Numbered from the stretch's first letter, positions 17,426-25,195 are shown. The stretch: DNA of 45,641 nt from Planctomycetota bacterium (GCA_026386795.1 JAPLMU010000061.1:1-45641), one strand, 5' to 3'. Program-made: numbers and translations. The notes: generated from the letters alone by a model not told the origin.

Positions 17426-18289
17426 ATGGCACGCCGCTCTGTTCGTCAATATCTGACCGTTACCGCTGCAGTCGCCGCAAGCGTCGCGCAGATGTCATCG
17501 ACAGCTGTTGCCGACACCGTCGTGCTGAAATCGGTTGCCGATGTGACGCTCATTGAACCAAACGATGGCCTTCAATACGCGTTGGGTGCGGCGTACAACA
17601 TTTACTGTGGACGAGTAGGAGTCAGTGGATCAGGCACATTGCGACGCGCCATCGTGCGCTTTGATCTCTCCTCGATTCCCACTGGCTCCACGATTCTTTC
17701 GGTGAGCTACAAGGCGTACATGAGCCAGACCAGTTCTGGCGCTAACGATTGCAAGTTGCACCGCATGCTGGCCCCATGGGGCGAAGGAACAAGCTTTGCG
17801 TTCGGTGGCGGCGGCACGAGTCCAGAAGTGAACGATGCCACGTGGAAGTACAACTTCTGGCCGACATCGACATGGGCGGTTCCGGGCGGCGTATTTGTGC
17901 CAACAGCGAGCGCCACAAAAAGTGTGAATGCTGTCGGCTCATACACATGGGCCACCGTACCGGCGTTGGTCTCAGATGTGCAATTTTGGCTCGACAATCC
18001 CGCGGTCAACTACGGGTGGGTGATGATTGGCAACGAGGCGACGCTTGAAACTGCAAAGCGCTTCGAATCGCGCGAAAGTGCCGACGCAACGCGCCATCCA
18101 GCAATCACCGTGGTTTACACGCTGCCATCAGCCCCACCAGGTGATTTGAACGGCGACGGCAAGATCAACGGCGCTGATCTTGGAATCCTGCTTGCAGCGT
18201 GGGGAGGAACTGGACCCGCGGACTTGAGCCACAACGGAATGGTGGACGGCGAGGATCTTGGACTCCTCCTCTCCAACTGGCAGCCGTGA
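17426..18289 (+). CDS. Secreted DNRLRE-type protein with dockerin-like tail
   Basis: 287 residues. Signal peptide about 1-29 (TAVAAS ... STAVA). The body matches the DNRLRE type of extracellular beta-sandwich domain: VVLKSVADVTLIEPN, then LRRAIVRFDLSSIPTGSTILSVSYKAYMS, and near its end RFESRESADATRHPAITVVY. Such domains occur in secreted proteins that bind polysaccharide or cell-surface material; catalysis is not expected. Residues ~237-287 are a dockerin-like pair ([22 protein letters not shown], then ADLSHNGMVDGEDLGLLLSNW); the second loop has N for one D. It lies 54 bp after the nuclease-like gene with the same tail, suggesting a shared surface location. It is tail-to-tail with ppi, 5 bp apart. 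Confidence 0.8.
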   Translation: MARRSVRQYLTVTAAVAASVAQMSSTAVADTVVLKSVADVTLIEPNDGLQYALGAAYNIYCGRVGVSGSGTLRRAIVRFDLSSIPTGSTILSVSYKAYMSQTSSGANDCKLHRMLAPWGEGTSFAFGGGGTSPEVNDATWKYNFWPTSTWAVPGGVFVPTASATKSVNAVGSYTWATVPALVSDVQFWLDNPAVNYGWVMIGNEATLETAKRFESRESADATRHPAITVVYTLPSAPPGDLNGDGKINGADLGILLAAWGGTGPADLSHNGMVDGEDLGLLLSNWQP

Positions 18290-18294
18290 CGTAA

Positions 18295-18762
18295 TTAGGC
18301 GGTGACTTTCAGCATCTTTGGAATGCCACCCACCGGGCGGTCGTTCGCACATTCAAGCGCGGCGATAGTGTCAACTGCTTCGATGCCCTTCGTCACCTTG
18401 CCGAACGCGGTGTATTTGCCATCAAGGTGAGGCGCGCGACCGAGGCACACAAAGAACTGGCTGCCCGCGGAATCTTCATGAGCAGAACGCGCCATGGAAA
18501 GAACCCCCTTCTCATGCGGACGGTCGTTGAATTCGGCGAGGAGTTTCCACTCCGGTCCACCCGTTCCATCACCCTTTGGGCAGCCACCCTGAATCATGAA
18601 GCCAGGAATGATGCGGTGAAATCCCGTGCCGAGATAGAAGCCCTGCTTGGCGAGCTTCTGAAAGTTCGCAACATGGTTCGGTGCAACGTCATCCCACAGC
18701 TCAAGTTCAATGGTGCCGTGCTCTGTCTCGATTGTCGCGGTGGGGTACTTCTTGAGTGCCAT
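18295..18762 (-). CDS. Cyclophilin-type peptidyl-prolyl cis-trans isomerase
   Basis: 155 residues with no signal peptide, so cytoplasmic. It speeds cis-trans isomerisation of prolyl bonds during folding. The cyclophilin core is clear: TEHGTIELELWDDVAPNHVANF, then GFHRIIPGFMIQGG (47-60, with the active-site Arg and Gln), GVLSMARSAHEDSAGSQFFV (substrate groove, SQFF), and GKYTAFGKVTKGIEAVD. This is the short bacterial PpiB-like form. ATG 18762 has a TACGCT element 10 nt upstream. The exported protein gene upstream on the same strand ends 44 bp before this start, so transcription could also come from there. Confidence 0.92.
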   Translation of the reverse strand: MALKKYPTATIETEHGTIELELWDDVAPNHVANFQKLAKQGFYLGTGFHRIIPGFMIQGGCPKGDGTGGPEWKLLAEFNDRPHEKGVLSMARSAHEDSAGSQFFVCLGRAPHLDGKYTAFGKVTKGIEAVDTIAALECANDRPVGGIPKMLKVTA

Positions 18763-18772
18763 GATGGCGCCA

Positions 18773-18778
18773 AGCGTA
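18773..18778 (-). promoter_or_regulatory. -10-like TACGCT before cyclophilin gene
   Basis: On the minus strand TACGCT lies 10 nt before the ATG at 18762, with no Shine-Dalgarno sequence. Weak by itself; it fits the pattern seen at other starts in this window. Confidence 0.3.
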
Positions 18779-18806
18779 ACGGGGCGAGCGTTACGGTGTC
18801 ACGCCG

Positions 18807-19898
18807 TCACGGCGACATGAACTTGTGGACCGGACTGGCGATGGCGCGCGTCAGGAGCAGGTAATTGCGCTCCTTGGACACCACCACTTCGCCGCTCAGG
18901 AGCCAAGTGGTGCCGATCGGGCGTTGCCGAACCAGTTTCTCAAGTTGGTGCAGCGCCTTGGTTGGCAGCATTTCCATGGAAATTTCTGCACCGTCGCTTG
19001 CGCTCGTCCCTTCACGCGCAGTGTCGAGGCGCGCGCGCCAGACGCCCGTTACTGGGTCGCGCAGCACTGAAGCGCGGCGTTCCTGAAAGCGCGTTGCTGG
19101 TGGTAGCAAGAGACTGCGATCGTGATGCACGATGTCGCGCTTCACCGCAATGCCCATGCCGCTCGCGGCGATGCCGGCGTCAAGCGATCGCTCAAGCGAA
19201 TCCGCGAACCCGTCATCAAGTCCAGCGAAGATCGCGGGATTTGGTTCGTGTGACAGTCGATCAGCGGGCGCGTGGCGCGTTGGCGTTGATTCAAGTTCAG
19301 CTGACGCGAGATCCGAGTAGGCCTCGATACGTGGTGGCCGCGGACCCTCGGCTCGTGCCATCGCTCGGCGAAGTTCTGCCGGCGTGATTCGAGCGAGCAT
19401 GCCGGGCGCTGACGGTGCGCGGAGTGCTACCACCGAGATTGGAAGTACATACGCTCGACCATCGCATTCGTAAATCGAGCCAGTGACCTCAAACATGGTC
19501 GGCGAGTCCGCGCGCGGGTCATCAAGGATGGCCTTCACGTCGTCAGCCGGATCGCAGGGCATCACGAAGAGCGATCGCTGCGCACTGGTCACCATGTGAT
19601 CGTTCAGGCGGAATGTCAGAAGGCCAGGTTCGCGCAGCGACGGCGCGAAGAATCCTTTGACGCTGGCAAGGAATGTTCCTTCGCTCAGAACGGGTGCATC
19701 CGACTGCACGCGCGGGGTGTCCTTCTTGGCGCGTTTCAGGAGCTCTGGACTGGTGGTGCTTTGCGGCTCGACGTTGGTCGGCATCATGCCGTTGCGTCCG
19801 AACGGGTTCGATTGACCGCTACCCACCTGAGCCGTGCAAGGGCCCGCTGTAAGGGCGATAAGCAGTGCAGAGGTGAGGATTGGTCTCGTTCGGCTCAT
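18807..19898 (-). CDS. Exported protein of unknown function
   Basis: 363 residues. A Sec signal peptide is clear (MSRTRPILTSALLIALTAGPCTA, cleavage before Q). The mature protein starts with a Gln/Asn/Ser/Pro-rich stretch, then a segment SEGTFLASVKGFFAP ... FEVTGSIYECDGRAYVLPISVVAL that looks like a beta domain, an Arg/Pro/Ala-rich middle, and a related C-terminal segment (LVRQRPIGTTWLLSGEVVVSKERNYLLLTRAIA). The two beta segments resemble each other (GS/GEV followed by YxLL/YVLPI), so an internal duplication is possible. No known domain recognised. It lies upstream of ppi on the same strand and diverges from the tRNA-Cys. Confidence 0.78.
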   Translation of the reverse strand: MSRTRPILTSALLIALTAGPCTAQVGSGQSNPFGRNGMMPTNVEPQSTTSPELLKRAKKDTPRVQSDAPVLSEGTFLASVKGFFAPSLREPGLLTFRLNDHMVTSAQRSLFVMPCDPADDVKAILDDPRADSPTMFEVTGSIYECDGRAYVLPISVVALRAPSAPGMLARITPAELRRAMARAEGPRPPRIEAYSDLASAELESTPTRHAPADRLSHEPNPAIFAGLDDGFADSLERSLDAGIAASGMGIAVKRDIVHHDRSLLLPPATRFQERRASVLRDPVTGVWRARLDTAREGTSASDGAEISMEMLPTKALHQLEKLVRQRPIGTTWLLSGEVVVSKERNYLLLTRAIASPVHKFMSP

Positions 19899-19957
19899 CC
19901 GAGGGGGTGGAAGTGAGTGATTCGTGGCAATCTTGGCGGTGCGGATCGCTGTTTGCG

Positions 19958-19989
19958 TTGACGCGGAGCGAGTGCTGTGCCACTATACG
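19958..19989 (+). promoter_or_regulatory. Candidate promoter of tRNA-Cys
   Basis: TTGACG (19958-19963) and TATACG (19984-19989) resemble sigma-70 -35 and -10 boxes. The spacing is 20 bp, longer than the usual 17; an overlapping CACTAT at 17 bp is an alternative -10. The predicted start lies 1-8 nt before the tRNA. Confidence 0.5.
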
Positions 19990-19998
19990 ACTTCGGCC

Positions 19999-20072
19999 GG
20001 CCGCGTACCCAAGTGGCCTAAGGGGACGGATTGCAAATCCGTTATTCGTGGGTTCAAATCCCACCGCGGCCT
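19999..20072 (+). tRNA. tRNA-Cys (anticodon GCA)
   Basis: A complete cloverleaf can be drawn. The acceptor stem GGCCGCG pairs perfectly with CGCGGCC; the D stem is CCC/GGG; the anticodon stem ACGGA/TCCGT has loop TTGCAAA giving anticodon GCA; the T arm is GTGGG-TTCAAAT-CCCAC. The discriminator base is U, as expected for Cys. CCA is not encoded. The last 18 nt of the gene plus 45 bp of flank are repeated 147 bp downstream. Confidence 0.95.
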
Positions 20073-20117
20073 TTACGCTCGAGCAGCGCGGCGCCTCAAA
20101 GGCGACGCGCTGTCTCG
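20055..20117 (+). repeat. Direct repeat copy 1: tRNA-Cys 3' end plus hairpin
   Basis: This 63-bp unit covers the last 18 nt of tRNA-Cys and 45 bp of flank. It matches 20202-20264 at 60 of 63 positions. It contains a hairpin at 20084-20112 (CAGCGCGGCGCC, loop TCAAA, GGCGACGCGCTG; 11 of 12 pairs) that could end the tRNA transcript. Confidence 0.85.
20084..20112 (+). terminator. Hairpin downstream of tRNA-Cys
   Basis: A 12-bp stem with one mismatch and a 5-nt loop, starting 12 nt after the tRNA. No T-run follows, so factor-independent termination is uncertain; it may instead guide 3' processing. The same hairpin with different loop-proximal bases recurs at 20231-20259. Confidence 0.45.
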
Positions 20118-20201
20118 CTTCATGGCCACGGTGCGTACCGGGCGTTGCCCGGTCCGCGGCGTCCGCATGCGCGGCCGCCTGGGCTTCGGCGCCCGGGGCG
20201 G

Positions 20202-20264
20202 CAAATCCCACCGCGGCCTTTACGCTCGAACAGCGCGACGCCTCAAAGGCGGCGCGCTGTCTCG
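20202..20264 (+). repeat. Direct repeat copy 2: duplicated tRNA-Cys 3' end plus hairpin
   Basis: It starts inside what would be the T loop (CAAATCCCACCGCGGCC) with no 5' tRNA body, then repeats the hairpin at 20231-20259. Three substitutions separate it from copy 1, two of them in the stem. The 84 bp between the copies are very GC-rich with small hairpins (e.g. CCGGGC-GTT-GCCCGG) and hold no gene. The arrangement looks like a tRNA-end duplication of the kind left by site-specific integration, or a local tandem duplication. Confidence 0.8.
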
Positions 20265-20428
20265 GCGGAATCCCTGCCTTGATGTCGCAAAAGCGGGTTC
20301 AGGAGCAGCGCACGGCGGTGCGGCAGGTAATGAGCAAGGTCACGAACGAAATCGGTGGTATTTCACTTGCGAATTTCGAGCAACTGTGTCACGCTGTGGG
20401 GGGGGGTCTGCGTATTCCTCTGAGTCCA

Positions 20429-21508
20429 ATGCCGAATACCGTGCGTCGATCTGACACCGTTACCGAGCAACAACGCCTCGAATCAATCGAGCGCATGGCT
20501 GTCCTCTACACGCCAGCAGAGGAATGTTTCGACCGGATCACCCGCCTCGCTTCGCGGCTCTTCGCCACGCCCATCGCAATGCTTTCGGTCGTGGGCGACC
20601 AGCACATTTGGTTCAAGTCGCGCATCGGCACGGAAATCAGCGAAGTGTCCCGCGCTGATGGTTTCTCAGGTGTGGCCATGGACCATGTCGGCCCATTGGT
20701 CGTTCCCGATGCATTGGCTGATCCACGTTTTTCCCGCTGTGGATTGGTTGTCAATGCACCCTACGCGCGCTTCTATGCAGGAATCGCCATTCGTTCGCCG
20801 GACGGGGCGAAAATCGGCTCACTCGGCGTGATAGATACCGAGCCGCGTCACATTGCCGATGCGGAGTTGGTCTACCTGCGCGACCTTGCAGCAATCACCG
20901 AAGATGAGTTTCACCGCCGACATCTGACATCGTCACAGCAATCCATGATCATGGAGCTTGGCGAAGCGCAGCGGCGCTCAATGGTTGATCCGCTGACGAG
21001 CGTTTGGAATCGAGCCGGTCTTGAAAGCATCCTCAGCCGTGAACTCTCGCAGTTGTCTGCGCGCGGTTTGCCGCTCTCAGTGGCGATGGTCGACATCGAT
21101 CACTTTAAGGAAGTCAACGATAAGTTTGGTCACGGCGCCGGCGACACAGCGCTCGTCGAGGTCGCGCGCCGACTGCGCGCCGCTGCACGACCGCACGATT
21201 CCGTGACGCGCTTCGGCGGCGAAGAATTTGTGGTCGTGCTGCCCGAATGTGATGAACGCGCTGCGCAAGCGGTCGGCGAGCGACTTCGGGCGCGGATTGC
21301 TGGAAACCCAGTGGTGATCGGTCAATCGCTTCAACTCGATATCACCGCGTCGATCGGCGTCGCCACGGCTGCGCCAAACAGTCTGCCCAATGTGCTCCTG
21401 ACGAGGGCAGATGTAGCGCTCTACGACGCCAAGCGCGGCGGCCGCAATCGCGTTGTTGCGGCATCGCCAGCCACGCCCATCATGCCCGTTATGCCACTTC
21501 GCTCCTGA
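20429..21508 (+). CDS. GAF-GGDEF diguanylate cyclase
   Basis: 359 residues from ATG 20429. Residues ~15-165 form a GAF sensor domain (LYTPAEECFDRITRLASRLFATPIAMLSVV ... HIWFKSRIG ... YAGIAIRSPDGAKIGSLGVID). Residues ~190-345 form the GGDEF domain: DPLTSVWNRAGL, MVDIDHFKEVNDKFGHGAGD, and the active loop RFGGEEF (GGEEF 263-267), all intact, so it should make cyclic di-GMP from two GTP. No EAL domain and no transmembrane segment, so a cytoplasmic sensor. An in-frame ATG at 20282 is possible, but the added residues show no domain and pass through a run of nine G (20398-20406). TATTCC lies 10 nt before the chosen start. Confidence 0.9.
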   Translation: MPNTVRRSDTVTEQQRLESIERMAVLYTPAEECFDRITRLASRLFATPIAMLSVVGDQHIWFKSRIGTEISEVSRADGFSGVAMDHVGPLVVPDALADPRFSRCGLVVNAPYARFYAGIAIRSPDGAKIGSLGVIDTEPRHIADAELVYLRDLAAITEDEFHRRHLTSSQQSMIMELGEAQRRSMVDPLTSVWNRAGLESILSRELSQLSARGLPLSVAMVDIDHFKEVNDKFGHGAGDTALVEVARRLRAAARPHDSVTRFGGEEFVVVLPECDERAAQAVGERLRARIAGNPVVIGQSLQLDITASIGVATAAPNSLPNVLLTRADVALYDAKRGGRNRVVAASPATPIMPVMPLRS

Positions 21509-21518
21509 CGCGCATCCG

Positions 21519-21524
21519 TATGAT
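21519..21524 (+). promoter_or_regulatory. -10-like TATGAT before gatB
   Basis: TATGAT ends 6 nt before the ATG at 21531; only CCGCCG lies between. Candidate leaderless start for the gatB-hpt-PH operon. Confidence 0.5.
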
Positions 21525-21530
21525 CCGCCG

Positions 21531-23057
21531 ATGCCCGCTGCAGCACCCGTGGCCATCAAGAGCGTTCGCCTCAAAGTTGGTCTTGAAATCCATATTGAAT
21601 TGGCCACGCGCAGCAAGATGTTCGCGCGCGCAGGTAGTCCTGGAAATCCAGAGTTCTATGACCGCGAGCCCAACTCGCTGGTGACTCCAACTGTGGCTGC
21701 ACTGCCCGGCACGCTGCCAGTGATGAATCTCCGCGCTGTTGAGATGAGCATGATGGTGGGGCTTGCGCTTGGCTGCTCCATCGCGCGCCGCTCCAAGTGG
21801 GACCGCAAGAACTATTACTACCCCGATCTTCCGAAGGGGTATCAGATCAGTCAATATGACCTGCCGCTCTGTCATGACGGCGCGTTTGAGTTGCCAGTGC
21901 CAACCGGTGGAACACGCCGCATTGGCATCATTCGCGCGCACCTCGAAGAGGACACTGGCAAGCTCGGCCATGAATTGCCGGGCGGGTTCCATTATGAAGG
22001 TTCGCTTGTCGATCTCAATCGCGCCGGCACACCGCTCTTGGAAGTGGTCACTGCACCCGACTTTGATTGTGCAGCAGATGTAGTGGTATTTGCGCAAGAA
22101 CTTCGCGGTGTTTGTCGATTCCTTGGCGTCACCGAGGGAATCATGCAGAAGGGCCACATGCGCTTCGAGCCCAATATCAACCTGATCATTGAGCTGGCCG
22201 ATGGCACGGAAGTGAAGACGCCGATTGTTGAAGTGAAGAATCTCAACTCCTTCAAAGCACTGCGCGGCGCCATTGAATTTGAGACCGAGGCACAAGTGAC
22301 CCGTTGGCGTGAAGACGGCAAAGTCATGGGTCCCGGCGCCAAGAGCACGCGCGGCTGGGACGATGTCAAATGTGTCACCGTGCTGCAGCGCGAGAAGGAA
22401 GACGCGCACGACTATCGATATTTCCCTGACCCAGACTTAGTGCCCGTTGTCGTGGACGATGCGTGGCTTGCGCGCGTGCAGGCAGAGGTGCCGGAGTTAC
22501 CACTCGCACGTCGCGCGCGTTACGTGGGCGTGTACGGCCTCGAAGAGAAAGACGCCGCTTCGCTCGTCGAAGACCGTGACCCGTGCCACTTCTTTGAAGC
22601 GTGCGTCGCTGAACTCGGCGGCACCGCCAAAGCGGGGTATGCAGCCGGGAAATTCCTCTTGAATCAACTCGGAAAGCGCGCAAACGAGCAGGGTGTGGGC
22701 TTGCATCGCGCGGGCCTTTCGCCGCAGCAGGTGGCTGGCATCGTGACGCTGCGAGAAACTGGTTCGCTTGGTGCGCAAAATGTTGATGCCTTGGTGAACG
22801 CACTTGCTGGCAGCTCCGACACTGCCTCCGATGCCGCCGCACGCGCCGGTCTCTTGGTGGTGCGCGACGACGCCGCGCTTGACGGATGGATCGCGCAAGC
22901 AGTCGCCGCCAACGCGCAGGCTGCTGATGATGTGCGGGCCGGAAAGATGAATGCCATCGGTCGCATCGTCGGCGCCGTCATGAAACTCGCTGGTGGCACT
23001 GTCGATGCCAAGACCGTCAATGAACGAATTGTTTCCAAACTTCGAGAGGGTTCCTGA
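21531..23057 (+). CDS. gatB: Aspartyl/glutamyl-tRNA(Asn/Gln) amidotransferase subunit B
   Basis: 508 residues, normal length for GatB. The subunit binds mischarged Glu-tRNA(Gln) or Asp-tRNA(Asn), activates the acyl group with ATP and receives ammonia from GatA. Seen in order: VGLEIHIEL, NSLVTPTVAALPGTLPV, the signature DRKNYYYPDLPKGYQISQYDLPL (about 89-111), HLEEDTGKLGHE, VDLNRAGTPLLEVVT, VEVKNLNSFKALRGAIEFE, EKEDAHDYRYFPDPDLVPV, and the C-terminal YqeY-like tail (KMNAIGRIVGAVMKLAGGTVDAKTVNE). No gatA or gatC is nearby. The open frame extends upstream to 21453, but ATG 21531 has the promoter-like element and the family start. It shares one base with hpt (TGATG). Confidence 0.95.
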   Translation: MPAAAPVAIKSVRLKVGLEIHIELATRSKMFARAGSPGNPEFYDREPNSLVTPTVAALPGTLPVMNLRAVEMSMMVGLALGCSIARRSKWDRKNYYYPDLPKGYQISQYDLPLCHDGAFELPVPTGGTRRIGIIRAHLEEDTGKLGHELPGGFHYEGSLVDLNRAGTPLLEVVTAPDFDCAADVVVFAQELRGVCRFLGVTEGIMQKGHMRFEPNINLIIELADGTEVKTPIVEVKNLNSFKALRGAIEFETEAQVTRWREDGKVMGPGAKSTRGWDDVKCVTVLQREKEDAHDYRYFPDPDLVPVVVDDAWLARVQAEVPELPLARRARYVGVYGLEEKDAASLVEDRDPCHFFEACVAELGGTAKAGYAAGKFLLNQLGKRANEQGVGLHRAGLSPQQVAGIVTLRETGSLGAQNVDALVNALAGSSDTASDAAARAGLLVVRDDAALDGWIAQAVAANAQAADDVRAGKMNAIGRIVGAVMKLAGGTVDAKTVNERIVSKLREGS

Positions 23058-23623
23058 TGAGCACTGACTCCCCCGCTGCACGCGCAACGCTCGGCAAAGT
23101 TATTGTGTCCGCCGATGCTATTGCCGCGCGTATTCCTGCCCTCGCGCGCGAAATCGTCGCATGGATGGGTGACGGCGACGATGATGTTGTGATCGTTCCA
23201 GTGATGACCGGTGCATTCATATTTGCCGCTGATTTGGTGCGACATATGCCGGTGCGGATGAAAATCACGCTTGCCACGGTCTCGAGTTACCCAGGCGATT
23301 CCACAACCAGTCAGGGTGTACGCCCACTTGGCGAACTCCCCAGCAAACTGCAGGGTCGCCGCGTGTTGGTGATCGATGATGTCTTGGATTCCGGTCGCAC
23401 GCTGAATTTCCTGCGGGCGCAATTTGAACAACAAGACCCCGCGCGATTCGCAACAGCAGTGCTGCTCCGCAAGACCATTCCAAGTGCACTCGCAACGAAG
23501 TGCGAATTCGTTGGCTTTGATGTGCCCGACGAATTCGTGGTTGGTTACGGCCTTGATTTCGATGGCTGCTTTCGCAATCTTCCTGAAGTGCGCATCCTTC
23601 ATCCGGCAGCGAGTGCGCCGTGA
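23057..23623 (+). CDS. hpt: Hypoxanthine (guanine) phosphoribosyltransferase
   Basis: 188 residues; purine salvage, joining hypoxanthine or guanine to PRPP to make IMP or GMP. The PRPP-binding motif VLVIDDVLDSGRTL (about 104-117) is intact; VPVMTGAFIFAADLVRHM is the N-terminal dipeptide-loop region, and VGYGLDFDGCFRNLPEV near the end is the characteristic C-terminal segment with the purine-contacting region. The ATG overlaps the gatB stop by one base, behind GAGAGGG, and the stop overlaps the next start (GTGA), so the three genes form one operon. A pairing of tRNA amidation and purine salvage has no obvious functional link and is probably only co-transcription. Confidence 0.92.
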   Translation: MSTDSPAARATLGKVIVSADAIAARIPALAREIVAWMGDGDDDVVIVPVMTGAFIFAADLVRHMPVRMKITLATVSSYPGDSTTSQGVRPLGELPSKLQGRRVLVIDDVLDSGRTLNFLRAQFEQQDPARFATAVLLRKTIPSALATKCEFVGFDVPDEFVVGYGLDFDGCFRNLPEVRILHPAASAP

Positions 23624-24165
23624 AATCAGAGCGCGCGTCGTTTGCGACAACTGCGCTCGACGAGGCTGGCGTCCCGCTCTTTGCGGCGTCGATGCTTGAG
23701 CCGAGCGAGATCATTGTTGGCGTGTGGCGCCCAAATATTGCGTGGATCGCCCTGCGTTCTGCGCGCGGCGTATCGGTGTTAGTTGTCGTCACGCTCCTCG
23801 CTGCTGCTTCGGCTGGATGGGCACAACACTCATGGGAATGGCTTGTTCTGCAGGCTGGTGCAGTGTTGGTGTGCGCCCGCATCGGCGCTGCCGGAGCGGA
23901 ATGGGCGAGCCGCGTCTACGTTCTCACCGATCGCCGCGTATTGCGCCGCCGCGGTGTCTTGGCCCCAACCGTGTATTCCGCCAATCTGAACGCACTGCAA
24001 CGCGTGGAACTTCTGCAGACGCGCATTGACCGCGCGCTCCTCTCAGGAACAATCACCTTTAGTTCGCGACATGCCGGGCACTATGACGCAGCATGGGTCA
24101 TGGTGCCCCGCGCCGCAGAAGTACTCGCTCTTATTGAAGAAACGCGCCGCCGCTACCGCCGCTGA
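23620..24165 (+). CDS. Membrane protein with bacterial PH-like domain
   Basis: 181 residues from GTG 23620, overlapping the hpt stop by 4 bp. After LEPSEIIVGVWRPN come two close transmembrane helices (ARGVSVLVVVTLLAAASAGW and WLVLQAGAVLVCARIGAAG), then a cytoplasmic segment RVYVLTDRRVLRRRGVLAPTVYSANLNALQRVEL ... GTITFSSR, the pattern of the bacterial PH domain (YdbS/YdbT-like: YxLTDRRV-x-R-x-G). Such proteins are poorly understood; some act in membrane stress or secretion. Last gene of the gatB operon. It is convergent with the dnaJ-like gene, 7 bp apart. Confidence 0.8.
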   Translation: MKSERASFATTALDEAGVPLFAASMLEPSEIIVGVWRPNIAWIALRSARGVSVLVVVTLLAAASAGWAQHSWEWLVLQAGAVLVCARIGAAGAEWASRVYVLTDRRVLRRRGVLAPTVYSANLNALQRVELLQTRIDRALLSGTITFSSRHAGHYDAAWVMVPRAAEVLALIEETRRRYRR

Positions 24166-24172
24166 ACTGTCT

Positions 24173-25132
24173 TCACAGATTCCACTGCGCGCCAGTGCGC
24201 GGGTTGGGCAGCGATGATGCCAGTTTCTCCACCAACTCGCGTGCTGCGGGATCGAGTTCCTTGGGAGCTTCAATCTGAATCACGGCGTGGAAATCGCCAG
24301 CGGCGCCCTTGGCAGGCTGTATGCCTTTGCCTTTGACGCGCAGGTGCTGACCGCTCTTTACGCCAGCCGGAACTTTCAGTTGCACGCTGCCAGAAATCAA
24401 CGGCATGCGCACAGTTGTTCCAAGTGCCGCCTCGGCAATCGTCACCGGCACATCCATCAAGATGTCATCGCCTTCGCGGCGGAACCACGGGTGTGCGGAA
24501 ACATGAATGGTGATGATCAGATCGCCGCGCGGGCCGCCCGCCGCGCCGGCTCCGCCTTTGCCGCGCACTGCCAGTTTGGTGCCGCTTGCAATACCAGCCG
24601 GGATGCGTACTTCAATGGACTCGCCGTCCACTCGGAACGAGCGCGTGCCGCCAAGCACAGCAGTGGTGAAATCGATTGTCTCCGAAGCAGGTGCGTTTCT
24701 GCCAGCCTGCGGCACTTCGTCTTCTTCGTCACCTTCGAATCCGCCGAAGCCGCGACCGCGGGCGCTGCGTGACCCACCGCGGCCGAACATTGATCCGAAG
24801 ACATCTTCAAATGTAGATGGATCAACATTCTGCCACGACTGTCCGCCGCCACCGCCAAAGGGATCGCCTCCGCCCGCACCGCGCGGGCCACCACCGCCGC
24901 CTGCTGGTCCGCTTTTGACTCCGGCAATGCCAAACTGGTCGTACATCTTGCGCTTCTCAGGGTCTGCAAGAATGTCATACGCCTCTTGAATTTCCTTGAA
25001 GCGCGCATCGGCACCGGGTTCTTTATTTACATCCGGATGAAATTTACGCACCATCCCGCGGTGTGCCTTCTTCAGGTCATCGGCGCTGGCGGTCTTCGTT
25101 ACGCCAAGGAGCTTGTAAAGATCACTTTCCAT
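24173..25132 (-). CDS. DnaJ-type co-chaperone without zinc finger (CbpA-like)
   Basis: 319 residues. A J domain (1-70) with the HPD triad at 32-34 (KFHPDVNKE) should stimulate DnaK ATPase. A Gly-rich linker follows (about 78-125, GGGGGPRGAGGG then GRGGSRSARGRGFGG). The C-terminal peptide-binding domains (about 145-305) include GSFRVDGESIEVRIPAG-like and DGESIEVRIPAGIASGTKLAVRGKG, and VTIAEAALGTTVRMPLISG. The four CxxCxGxG zinc repeats of true DnaJ are missing, so it belongs to the CbpA/DnaJ class B group. No dnaK or grpE is adjacent. Divergent from the polyferredoxin gene, with TATACT 14 nt before the ATG. Confidence 0.92.
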   Translation of the reverse strand: MESDLYKLLGVTKTASADDLKKAHRGMVRKFHPDVNKEPGADARFKEIQEAYDILADPEKRKMYDQFGIAGVKSGPAGGGGGPRGAGGGDPFGGGGGQSWQNVDPSTFEDVFGSMFGRGGSRSARGRGFGGFEGDEEDEVPQAGRNAPASETIDFTTAVLGGTRSFRVDGESIEVRIPAGIASGTKLAVRGKGGAGAAGGPRGDLIITIHVSAHPWFRREGDDILMDVPVTIAEAALGTTVRMPLISGSVQLKVPAGVKSGQHLRVKGKGIQPAKGAAGDFHAVIQIEAPKELDPAARELVEKLASSLPNPRTGAQWNL

Positions 25133-25146
25133 TGTCGGAGCGGCGC

Positions 25147-25152
25147 AGTATA
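25147..25152 (-). promoter_or_regulatory. -10-like TATACT before dnaJ-like gene
   Basis: TATACT on the minus strand, 14 nt before ATG 25132; the implied leader is about 7 nt. Confidence 0.45.
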
Positions 25153-25189
25153 TGGGCAGGAGTCAGCATTCTCCGCACCGACTACGGCG

Positions 25190-25195
25190 TACGAT
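25190..25195 (+). promoter_or_regulatory. -10-like TACGAT before polyferredoxin gene
   Basis: TACGAT lies 10 nt before ATG 25206; divergent from the TATACT of the dnaJ-like gene about 40 bp away. Confidence 0.4.

Noticed and set aside
19880-20281. Coding sequence running through tRNA-Cys into the diguanylate cyclase
   Set aside because: It would translate a tRNA gene and its repeats; the frame is open only by chance in GC-rich DNA.
20398-20406. Run of nine G as a phase-variation switch for the diguanylate cyclase
   Set aside because: The preferred start (20429) lies after the run, so a slip would not change the protein; it matters only if the 20282 start is used.
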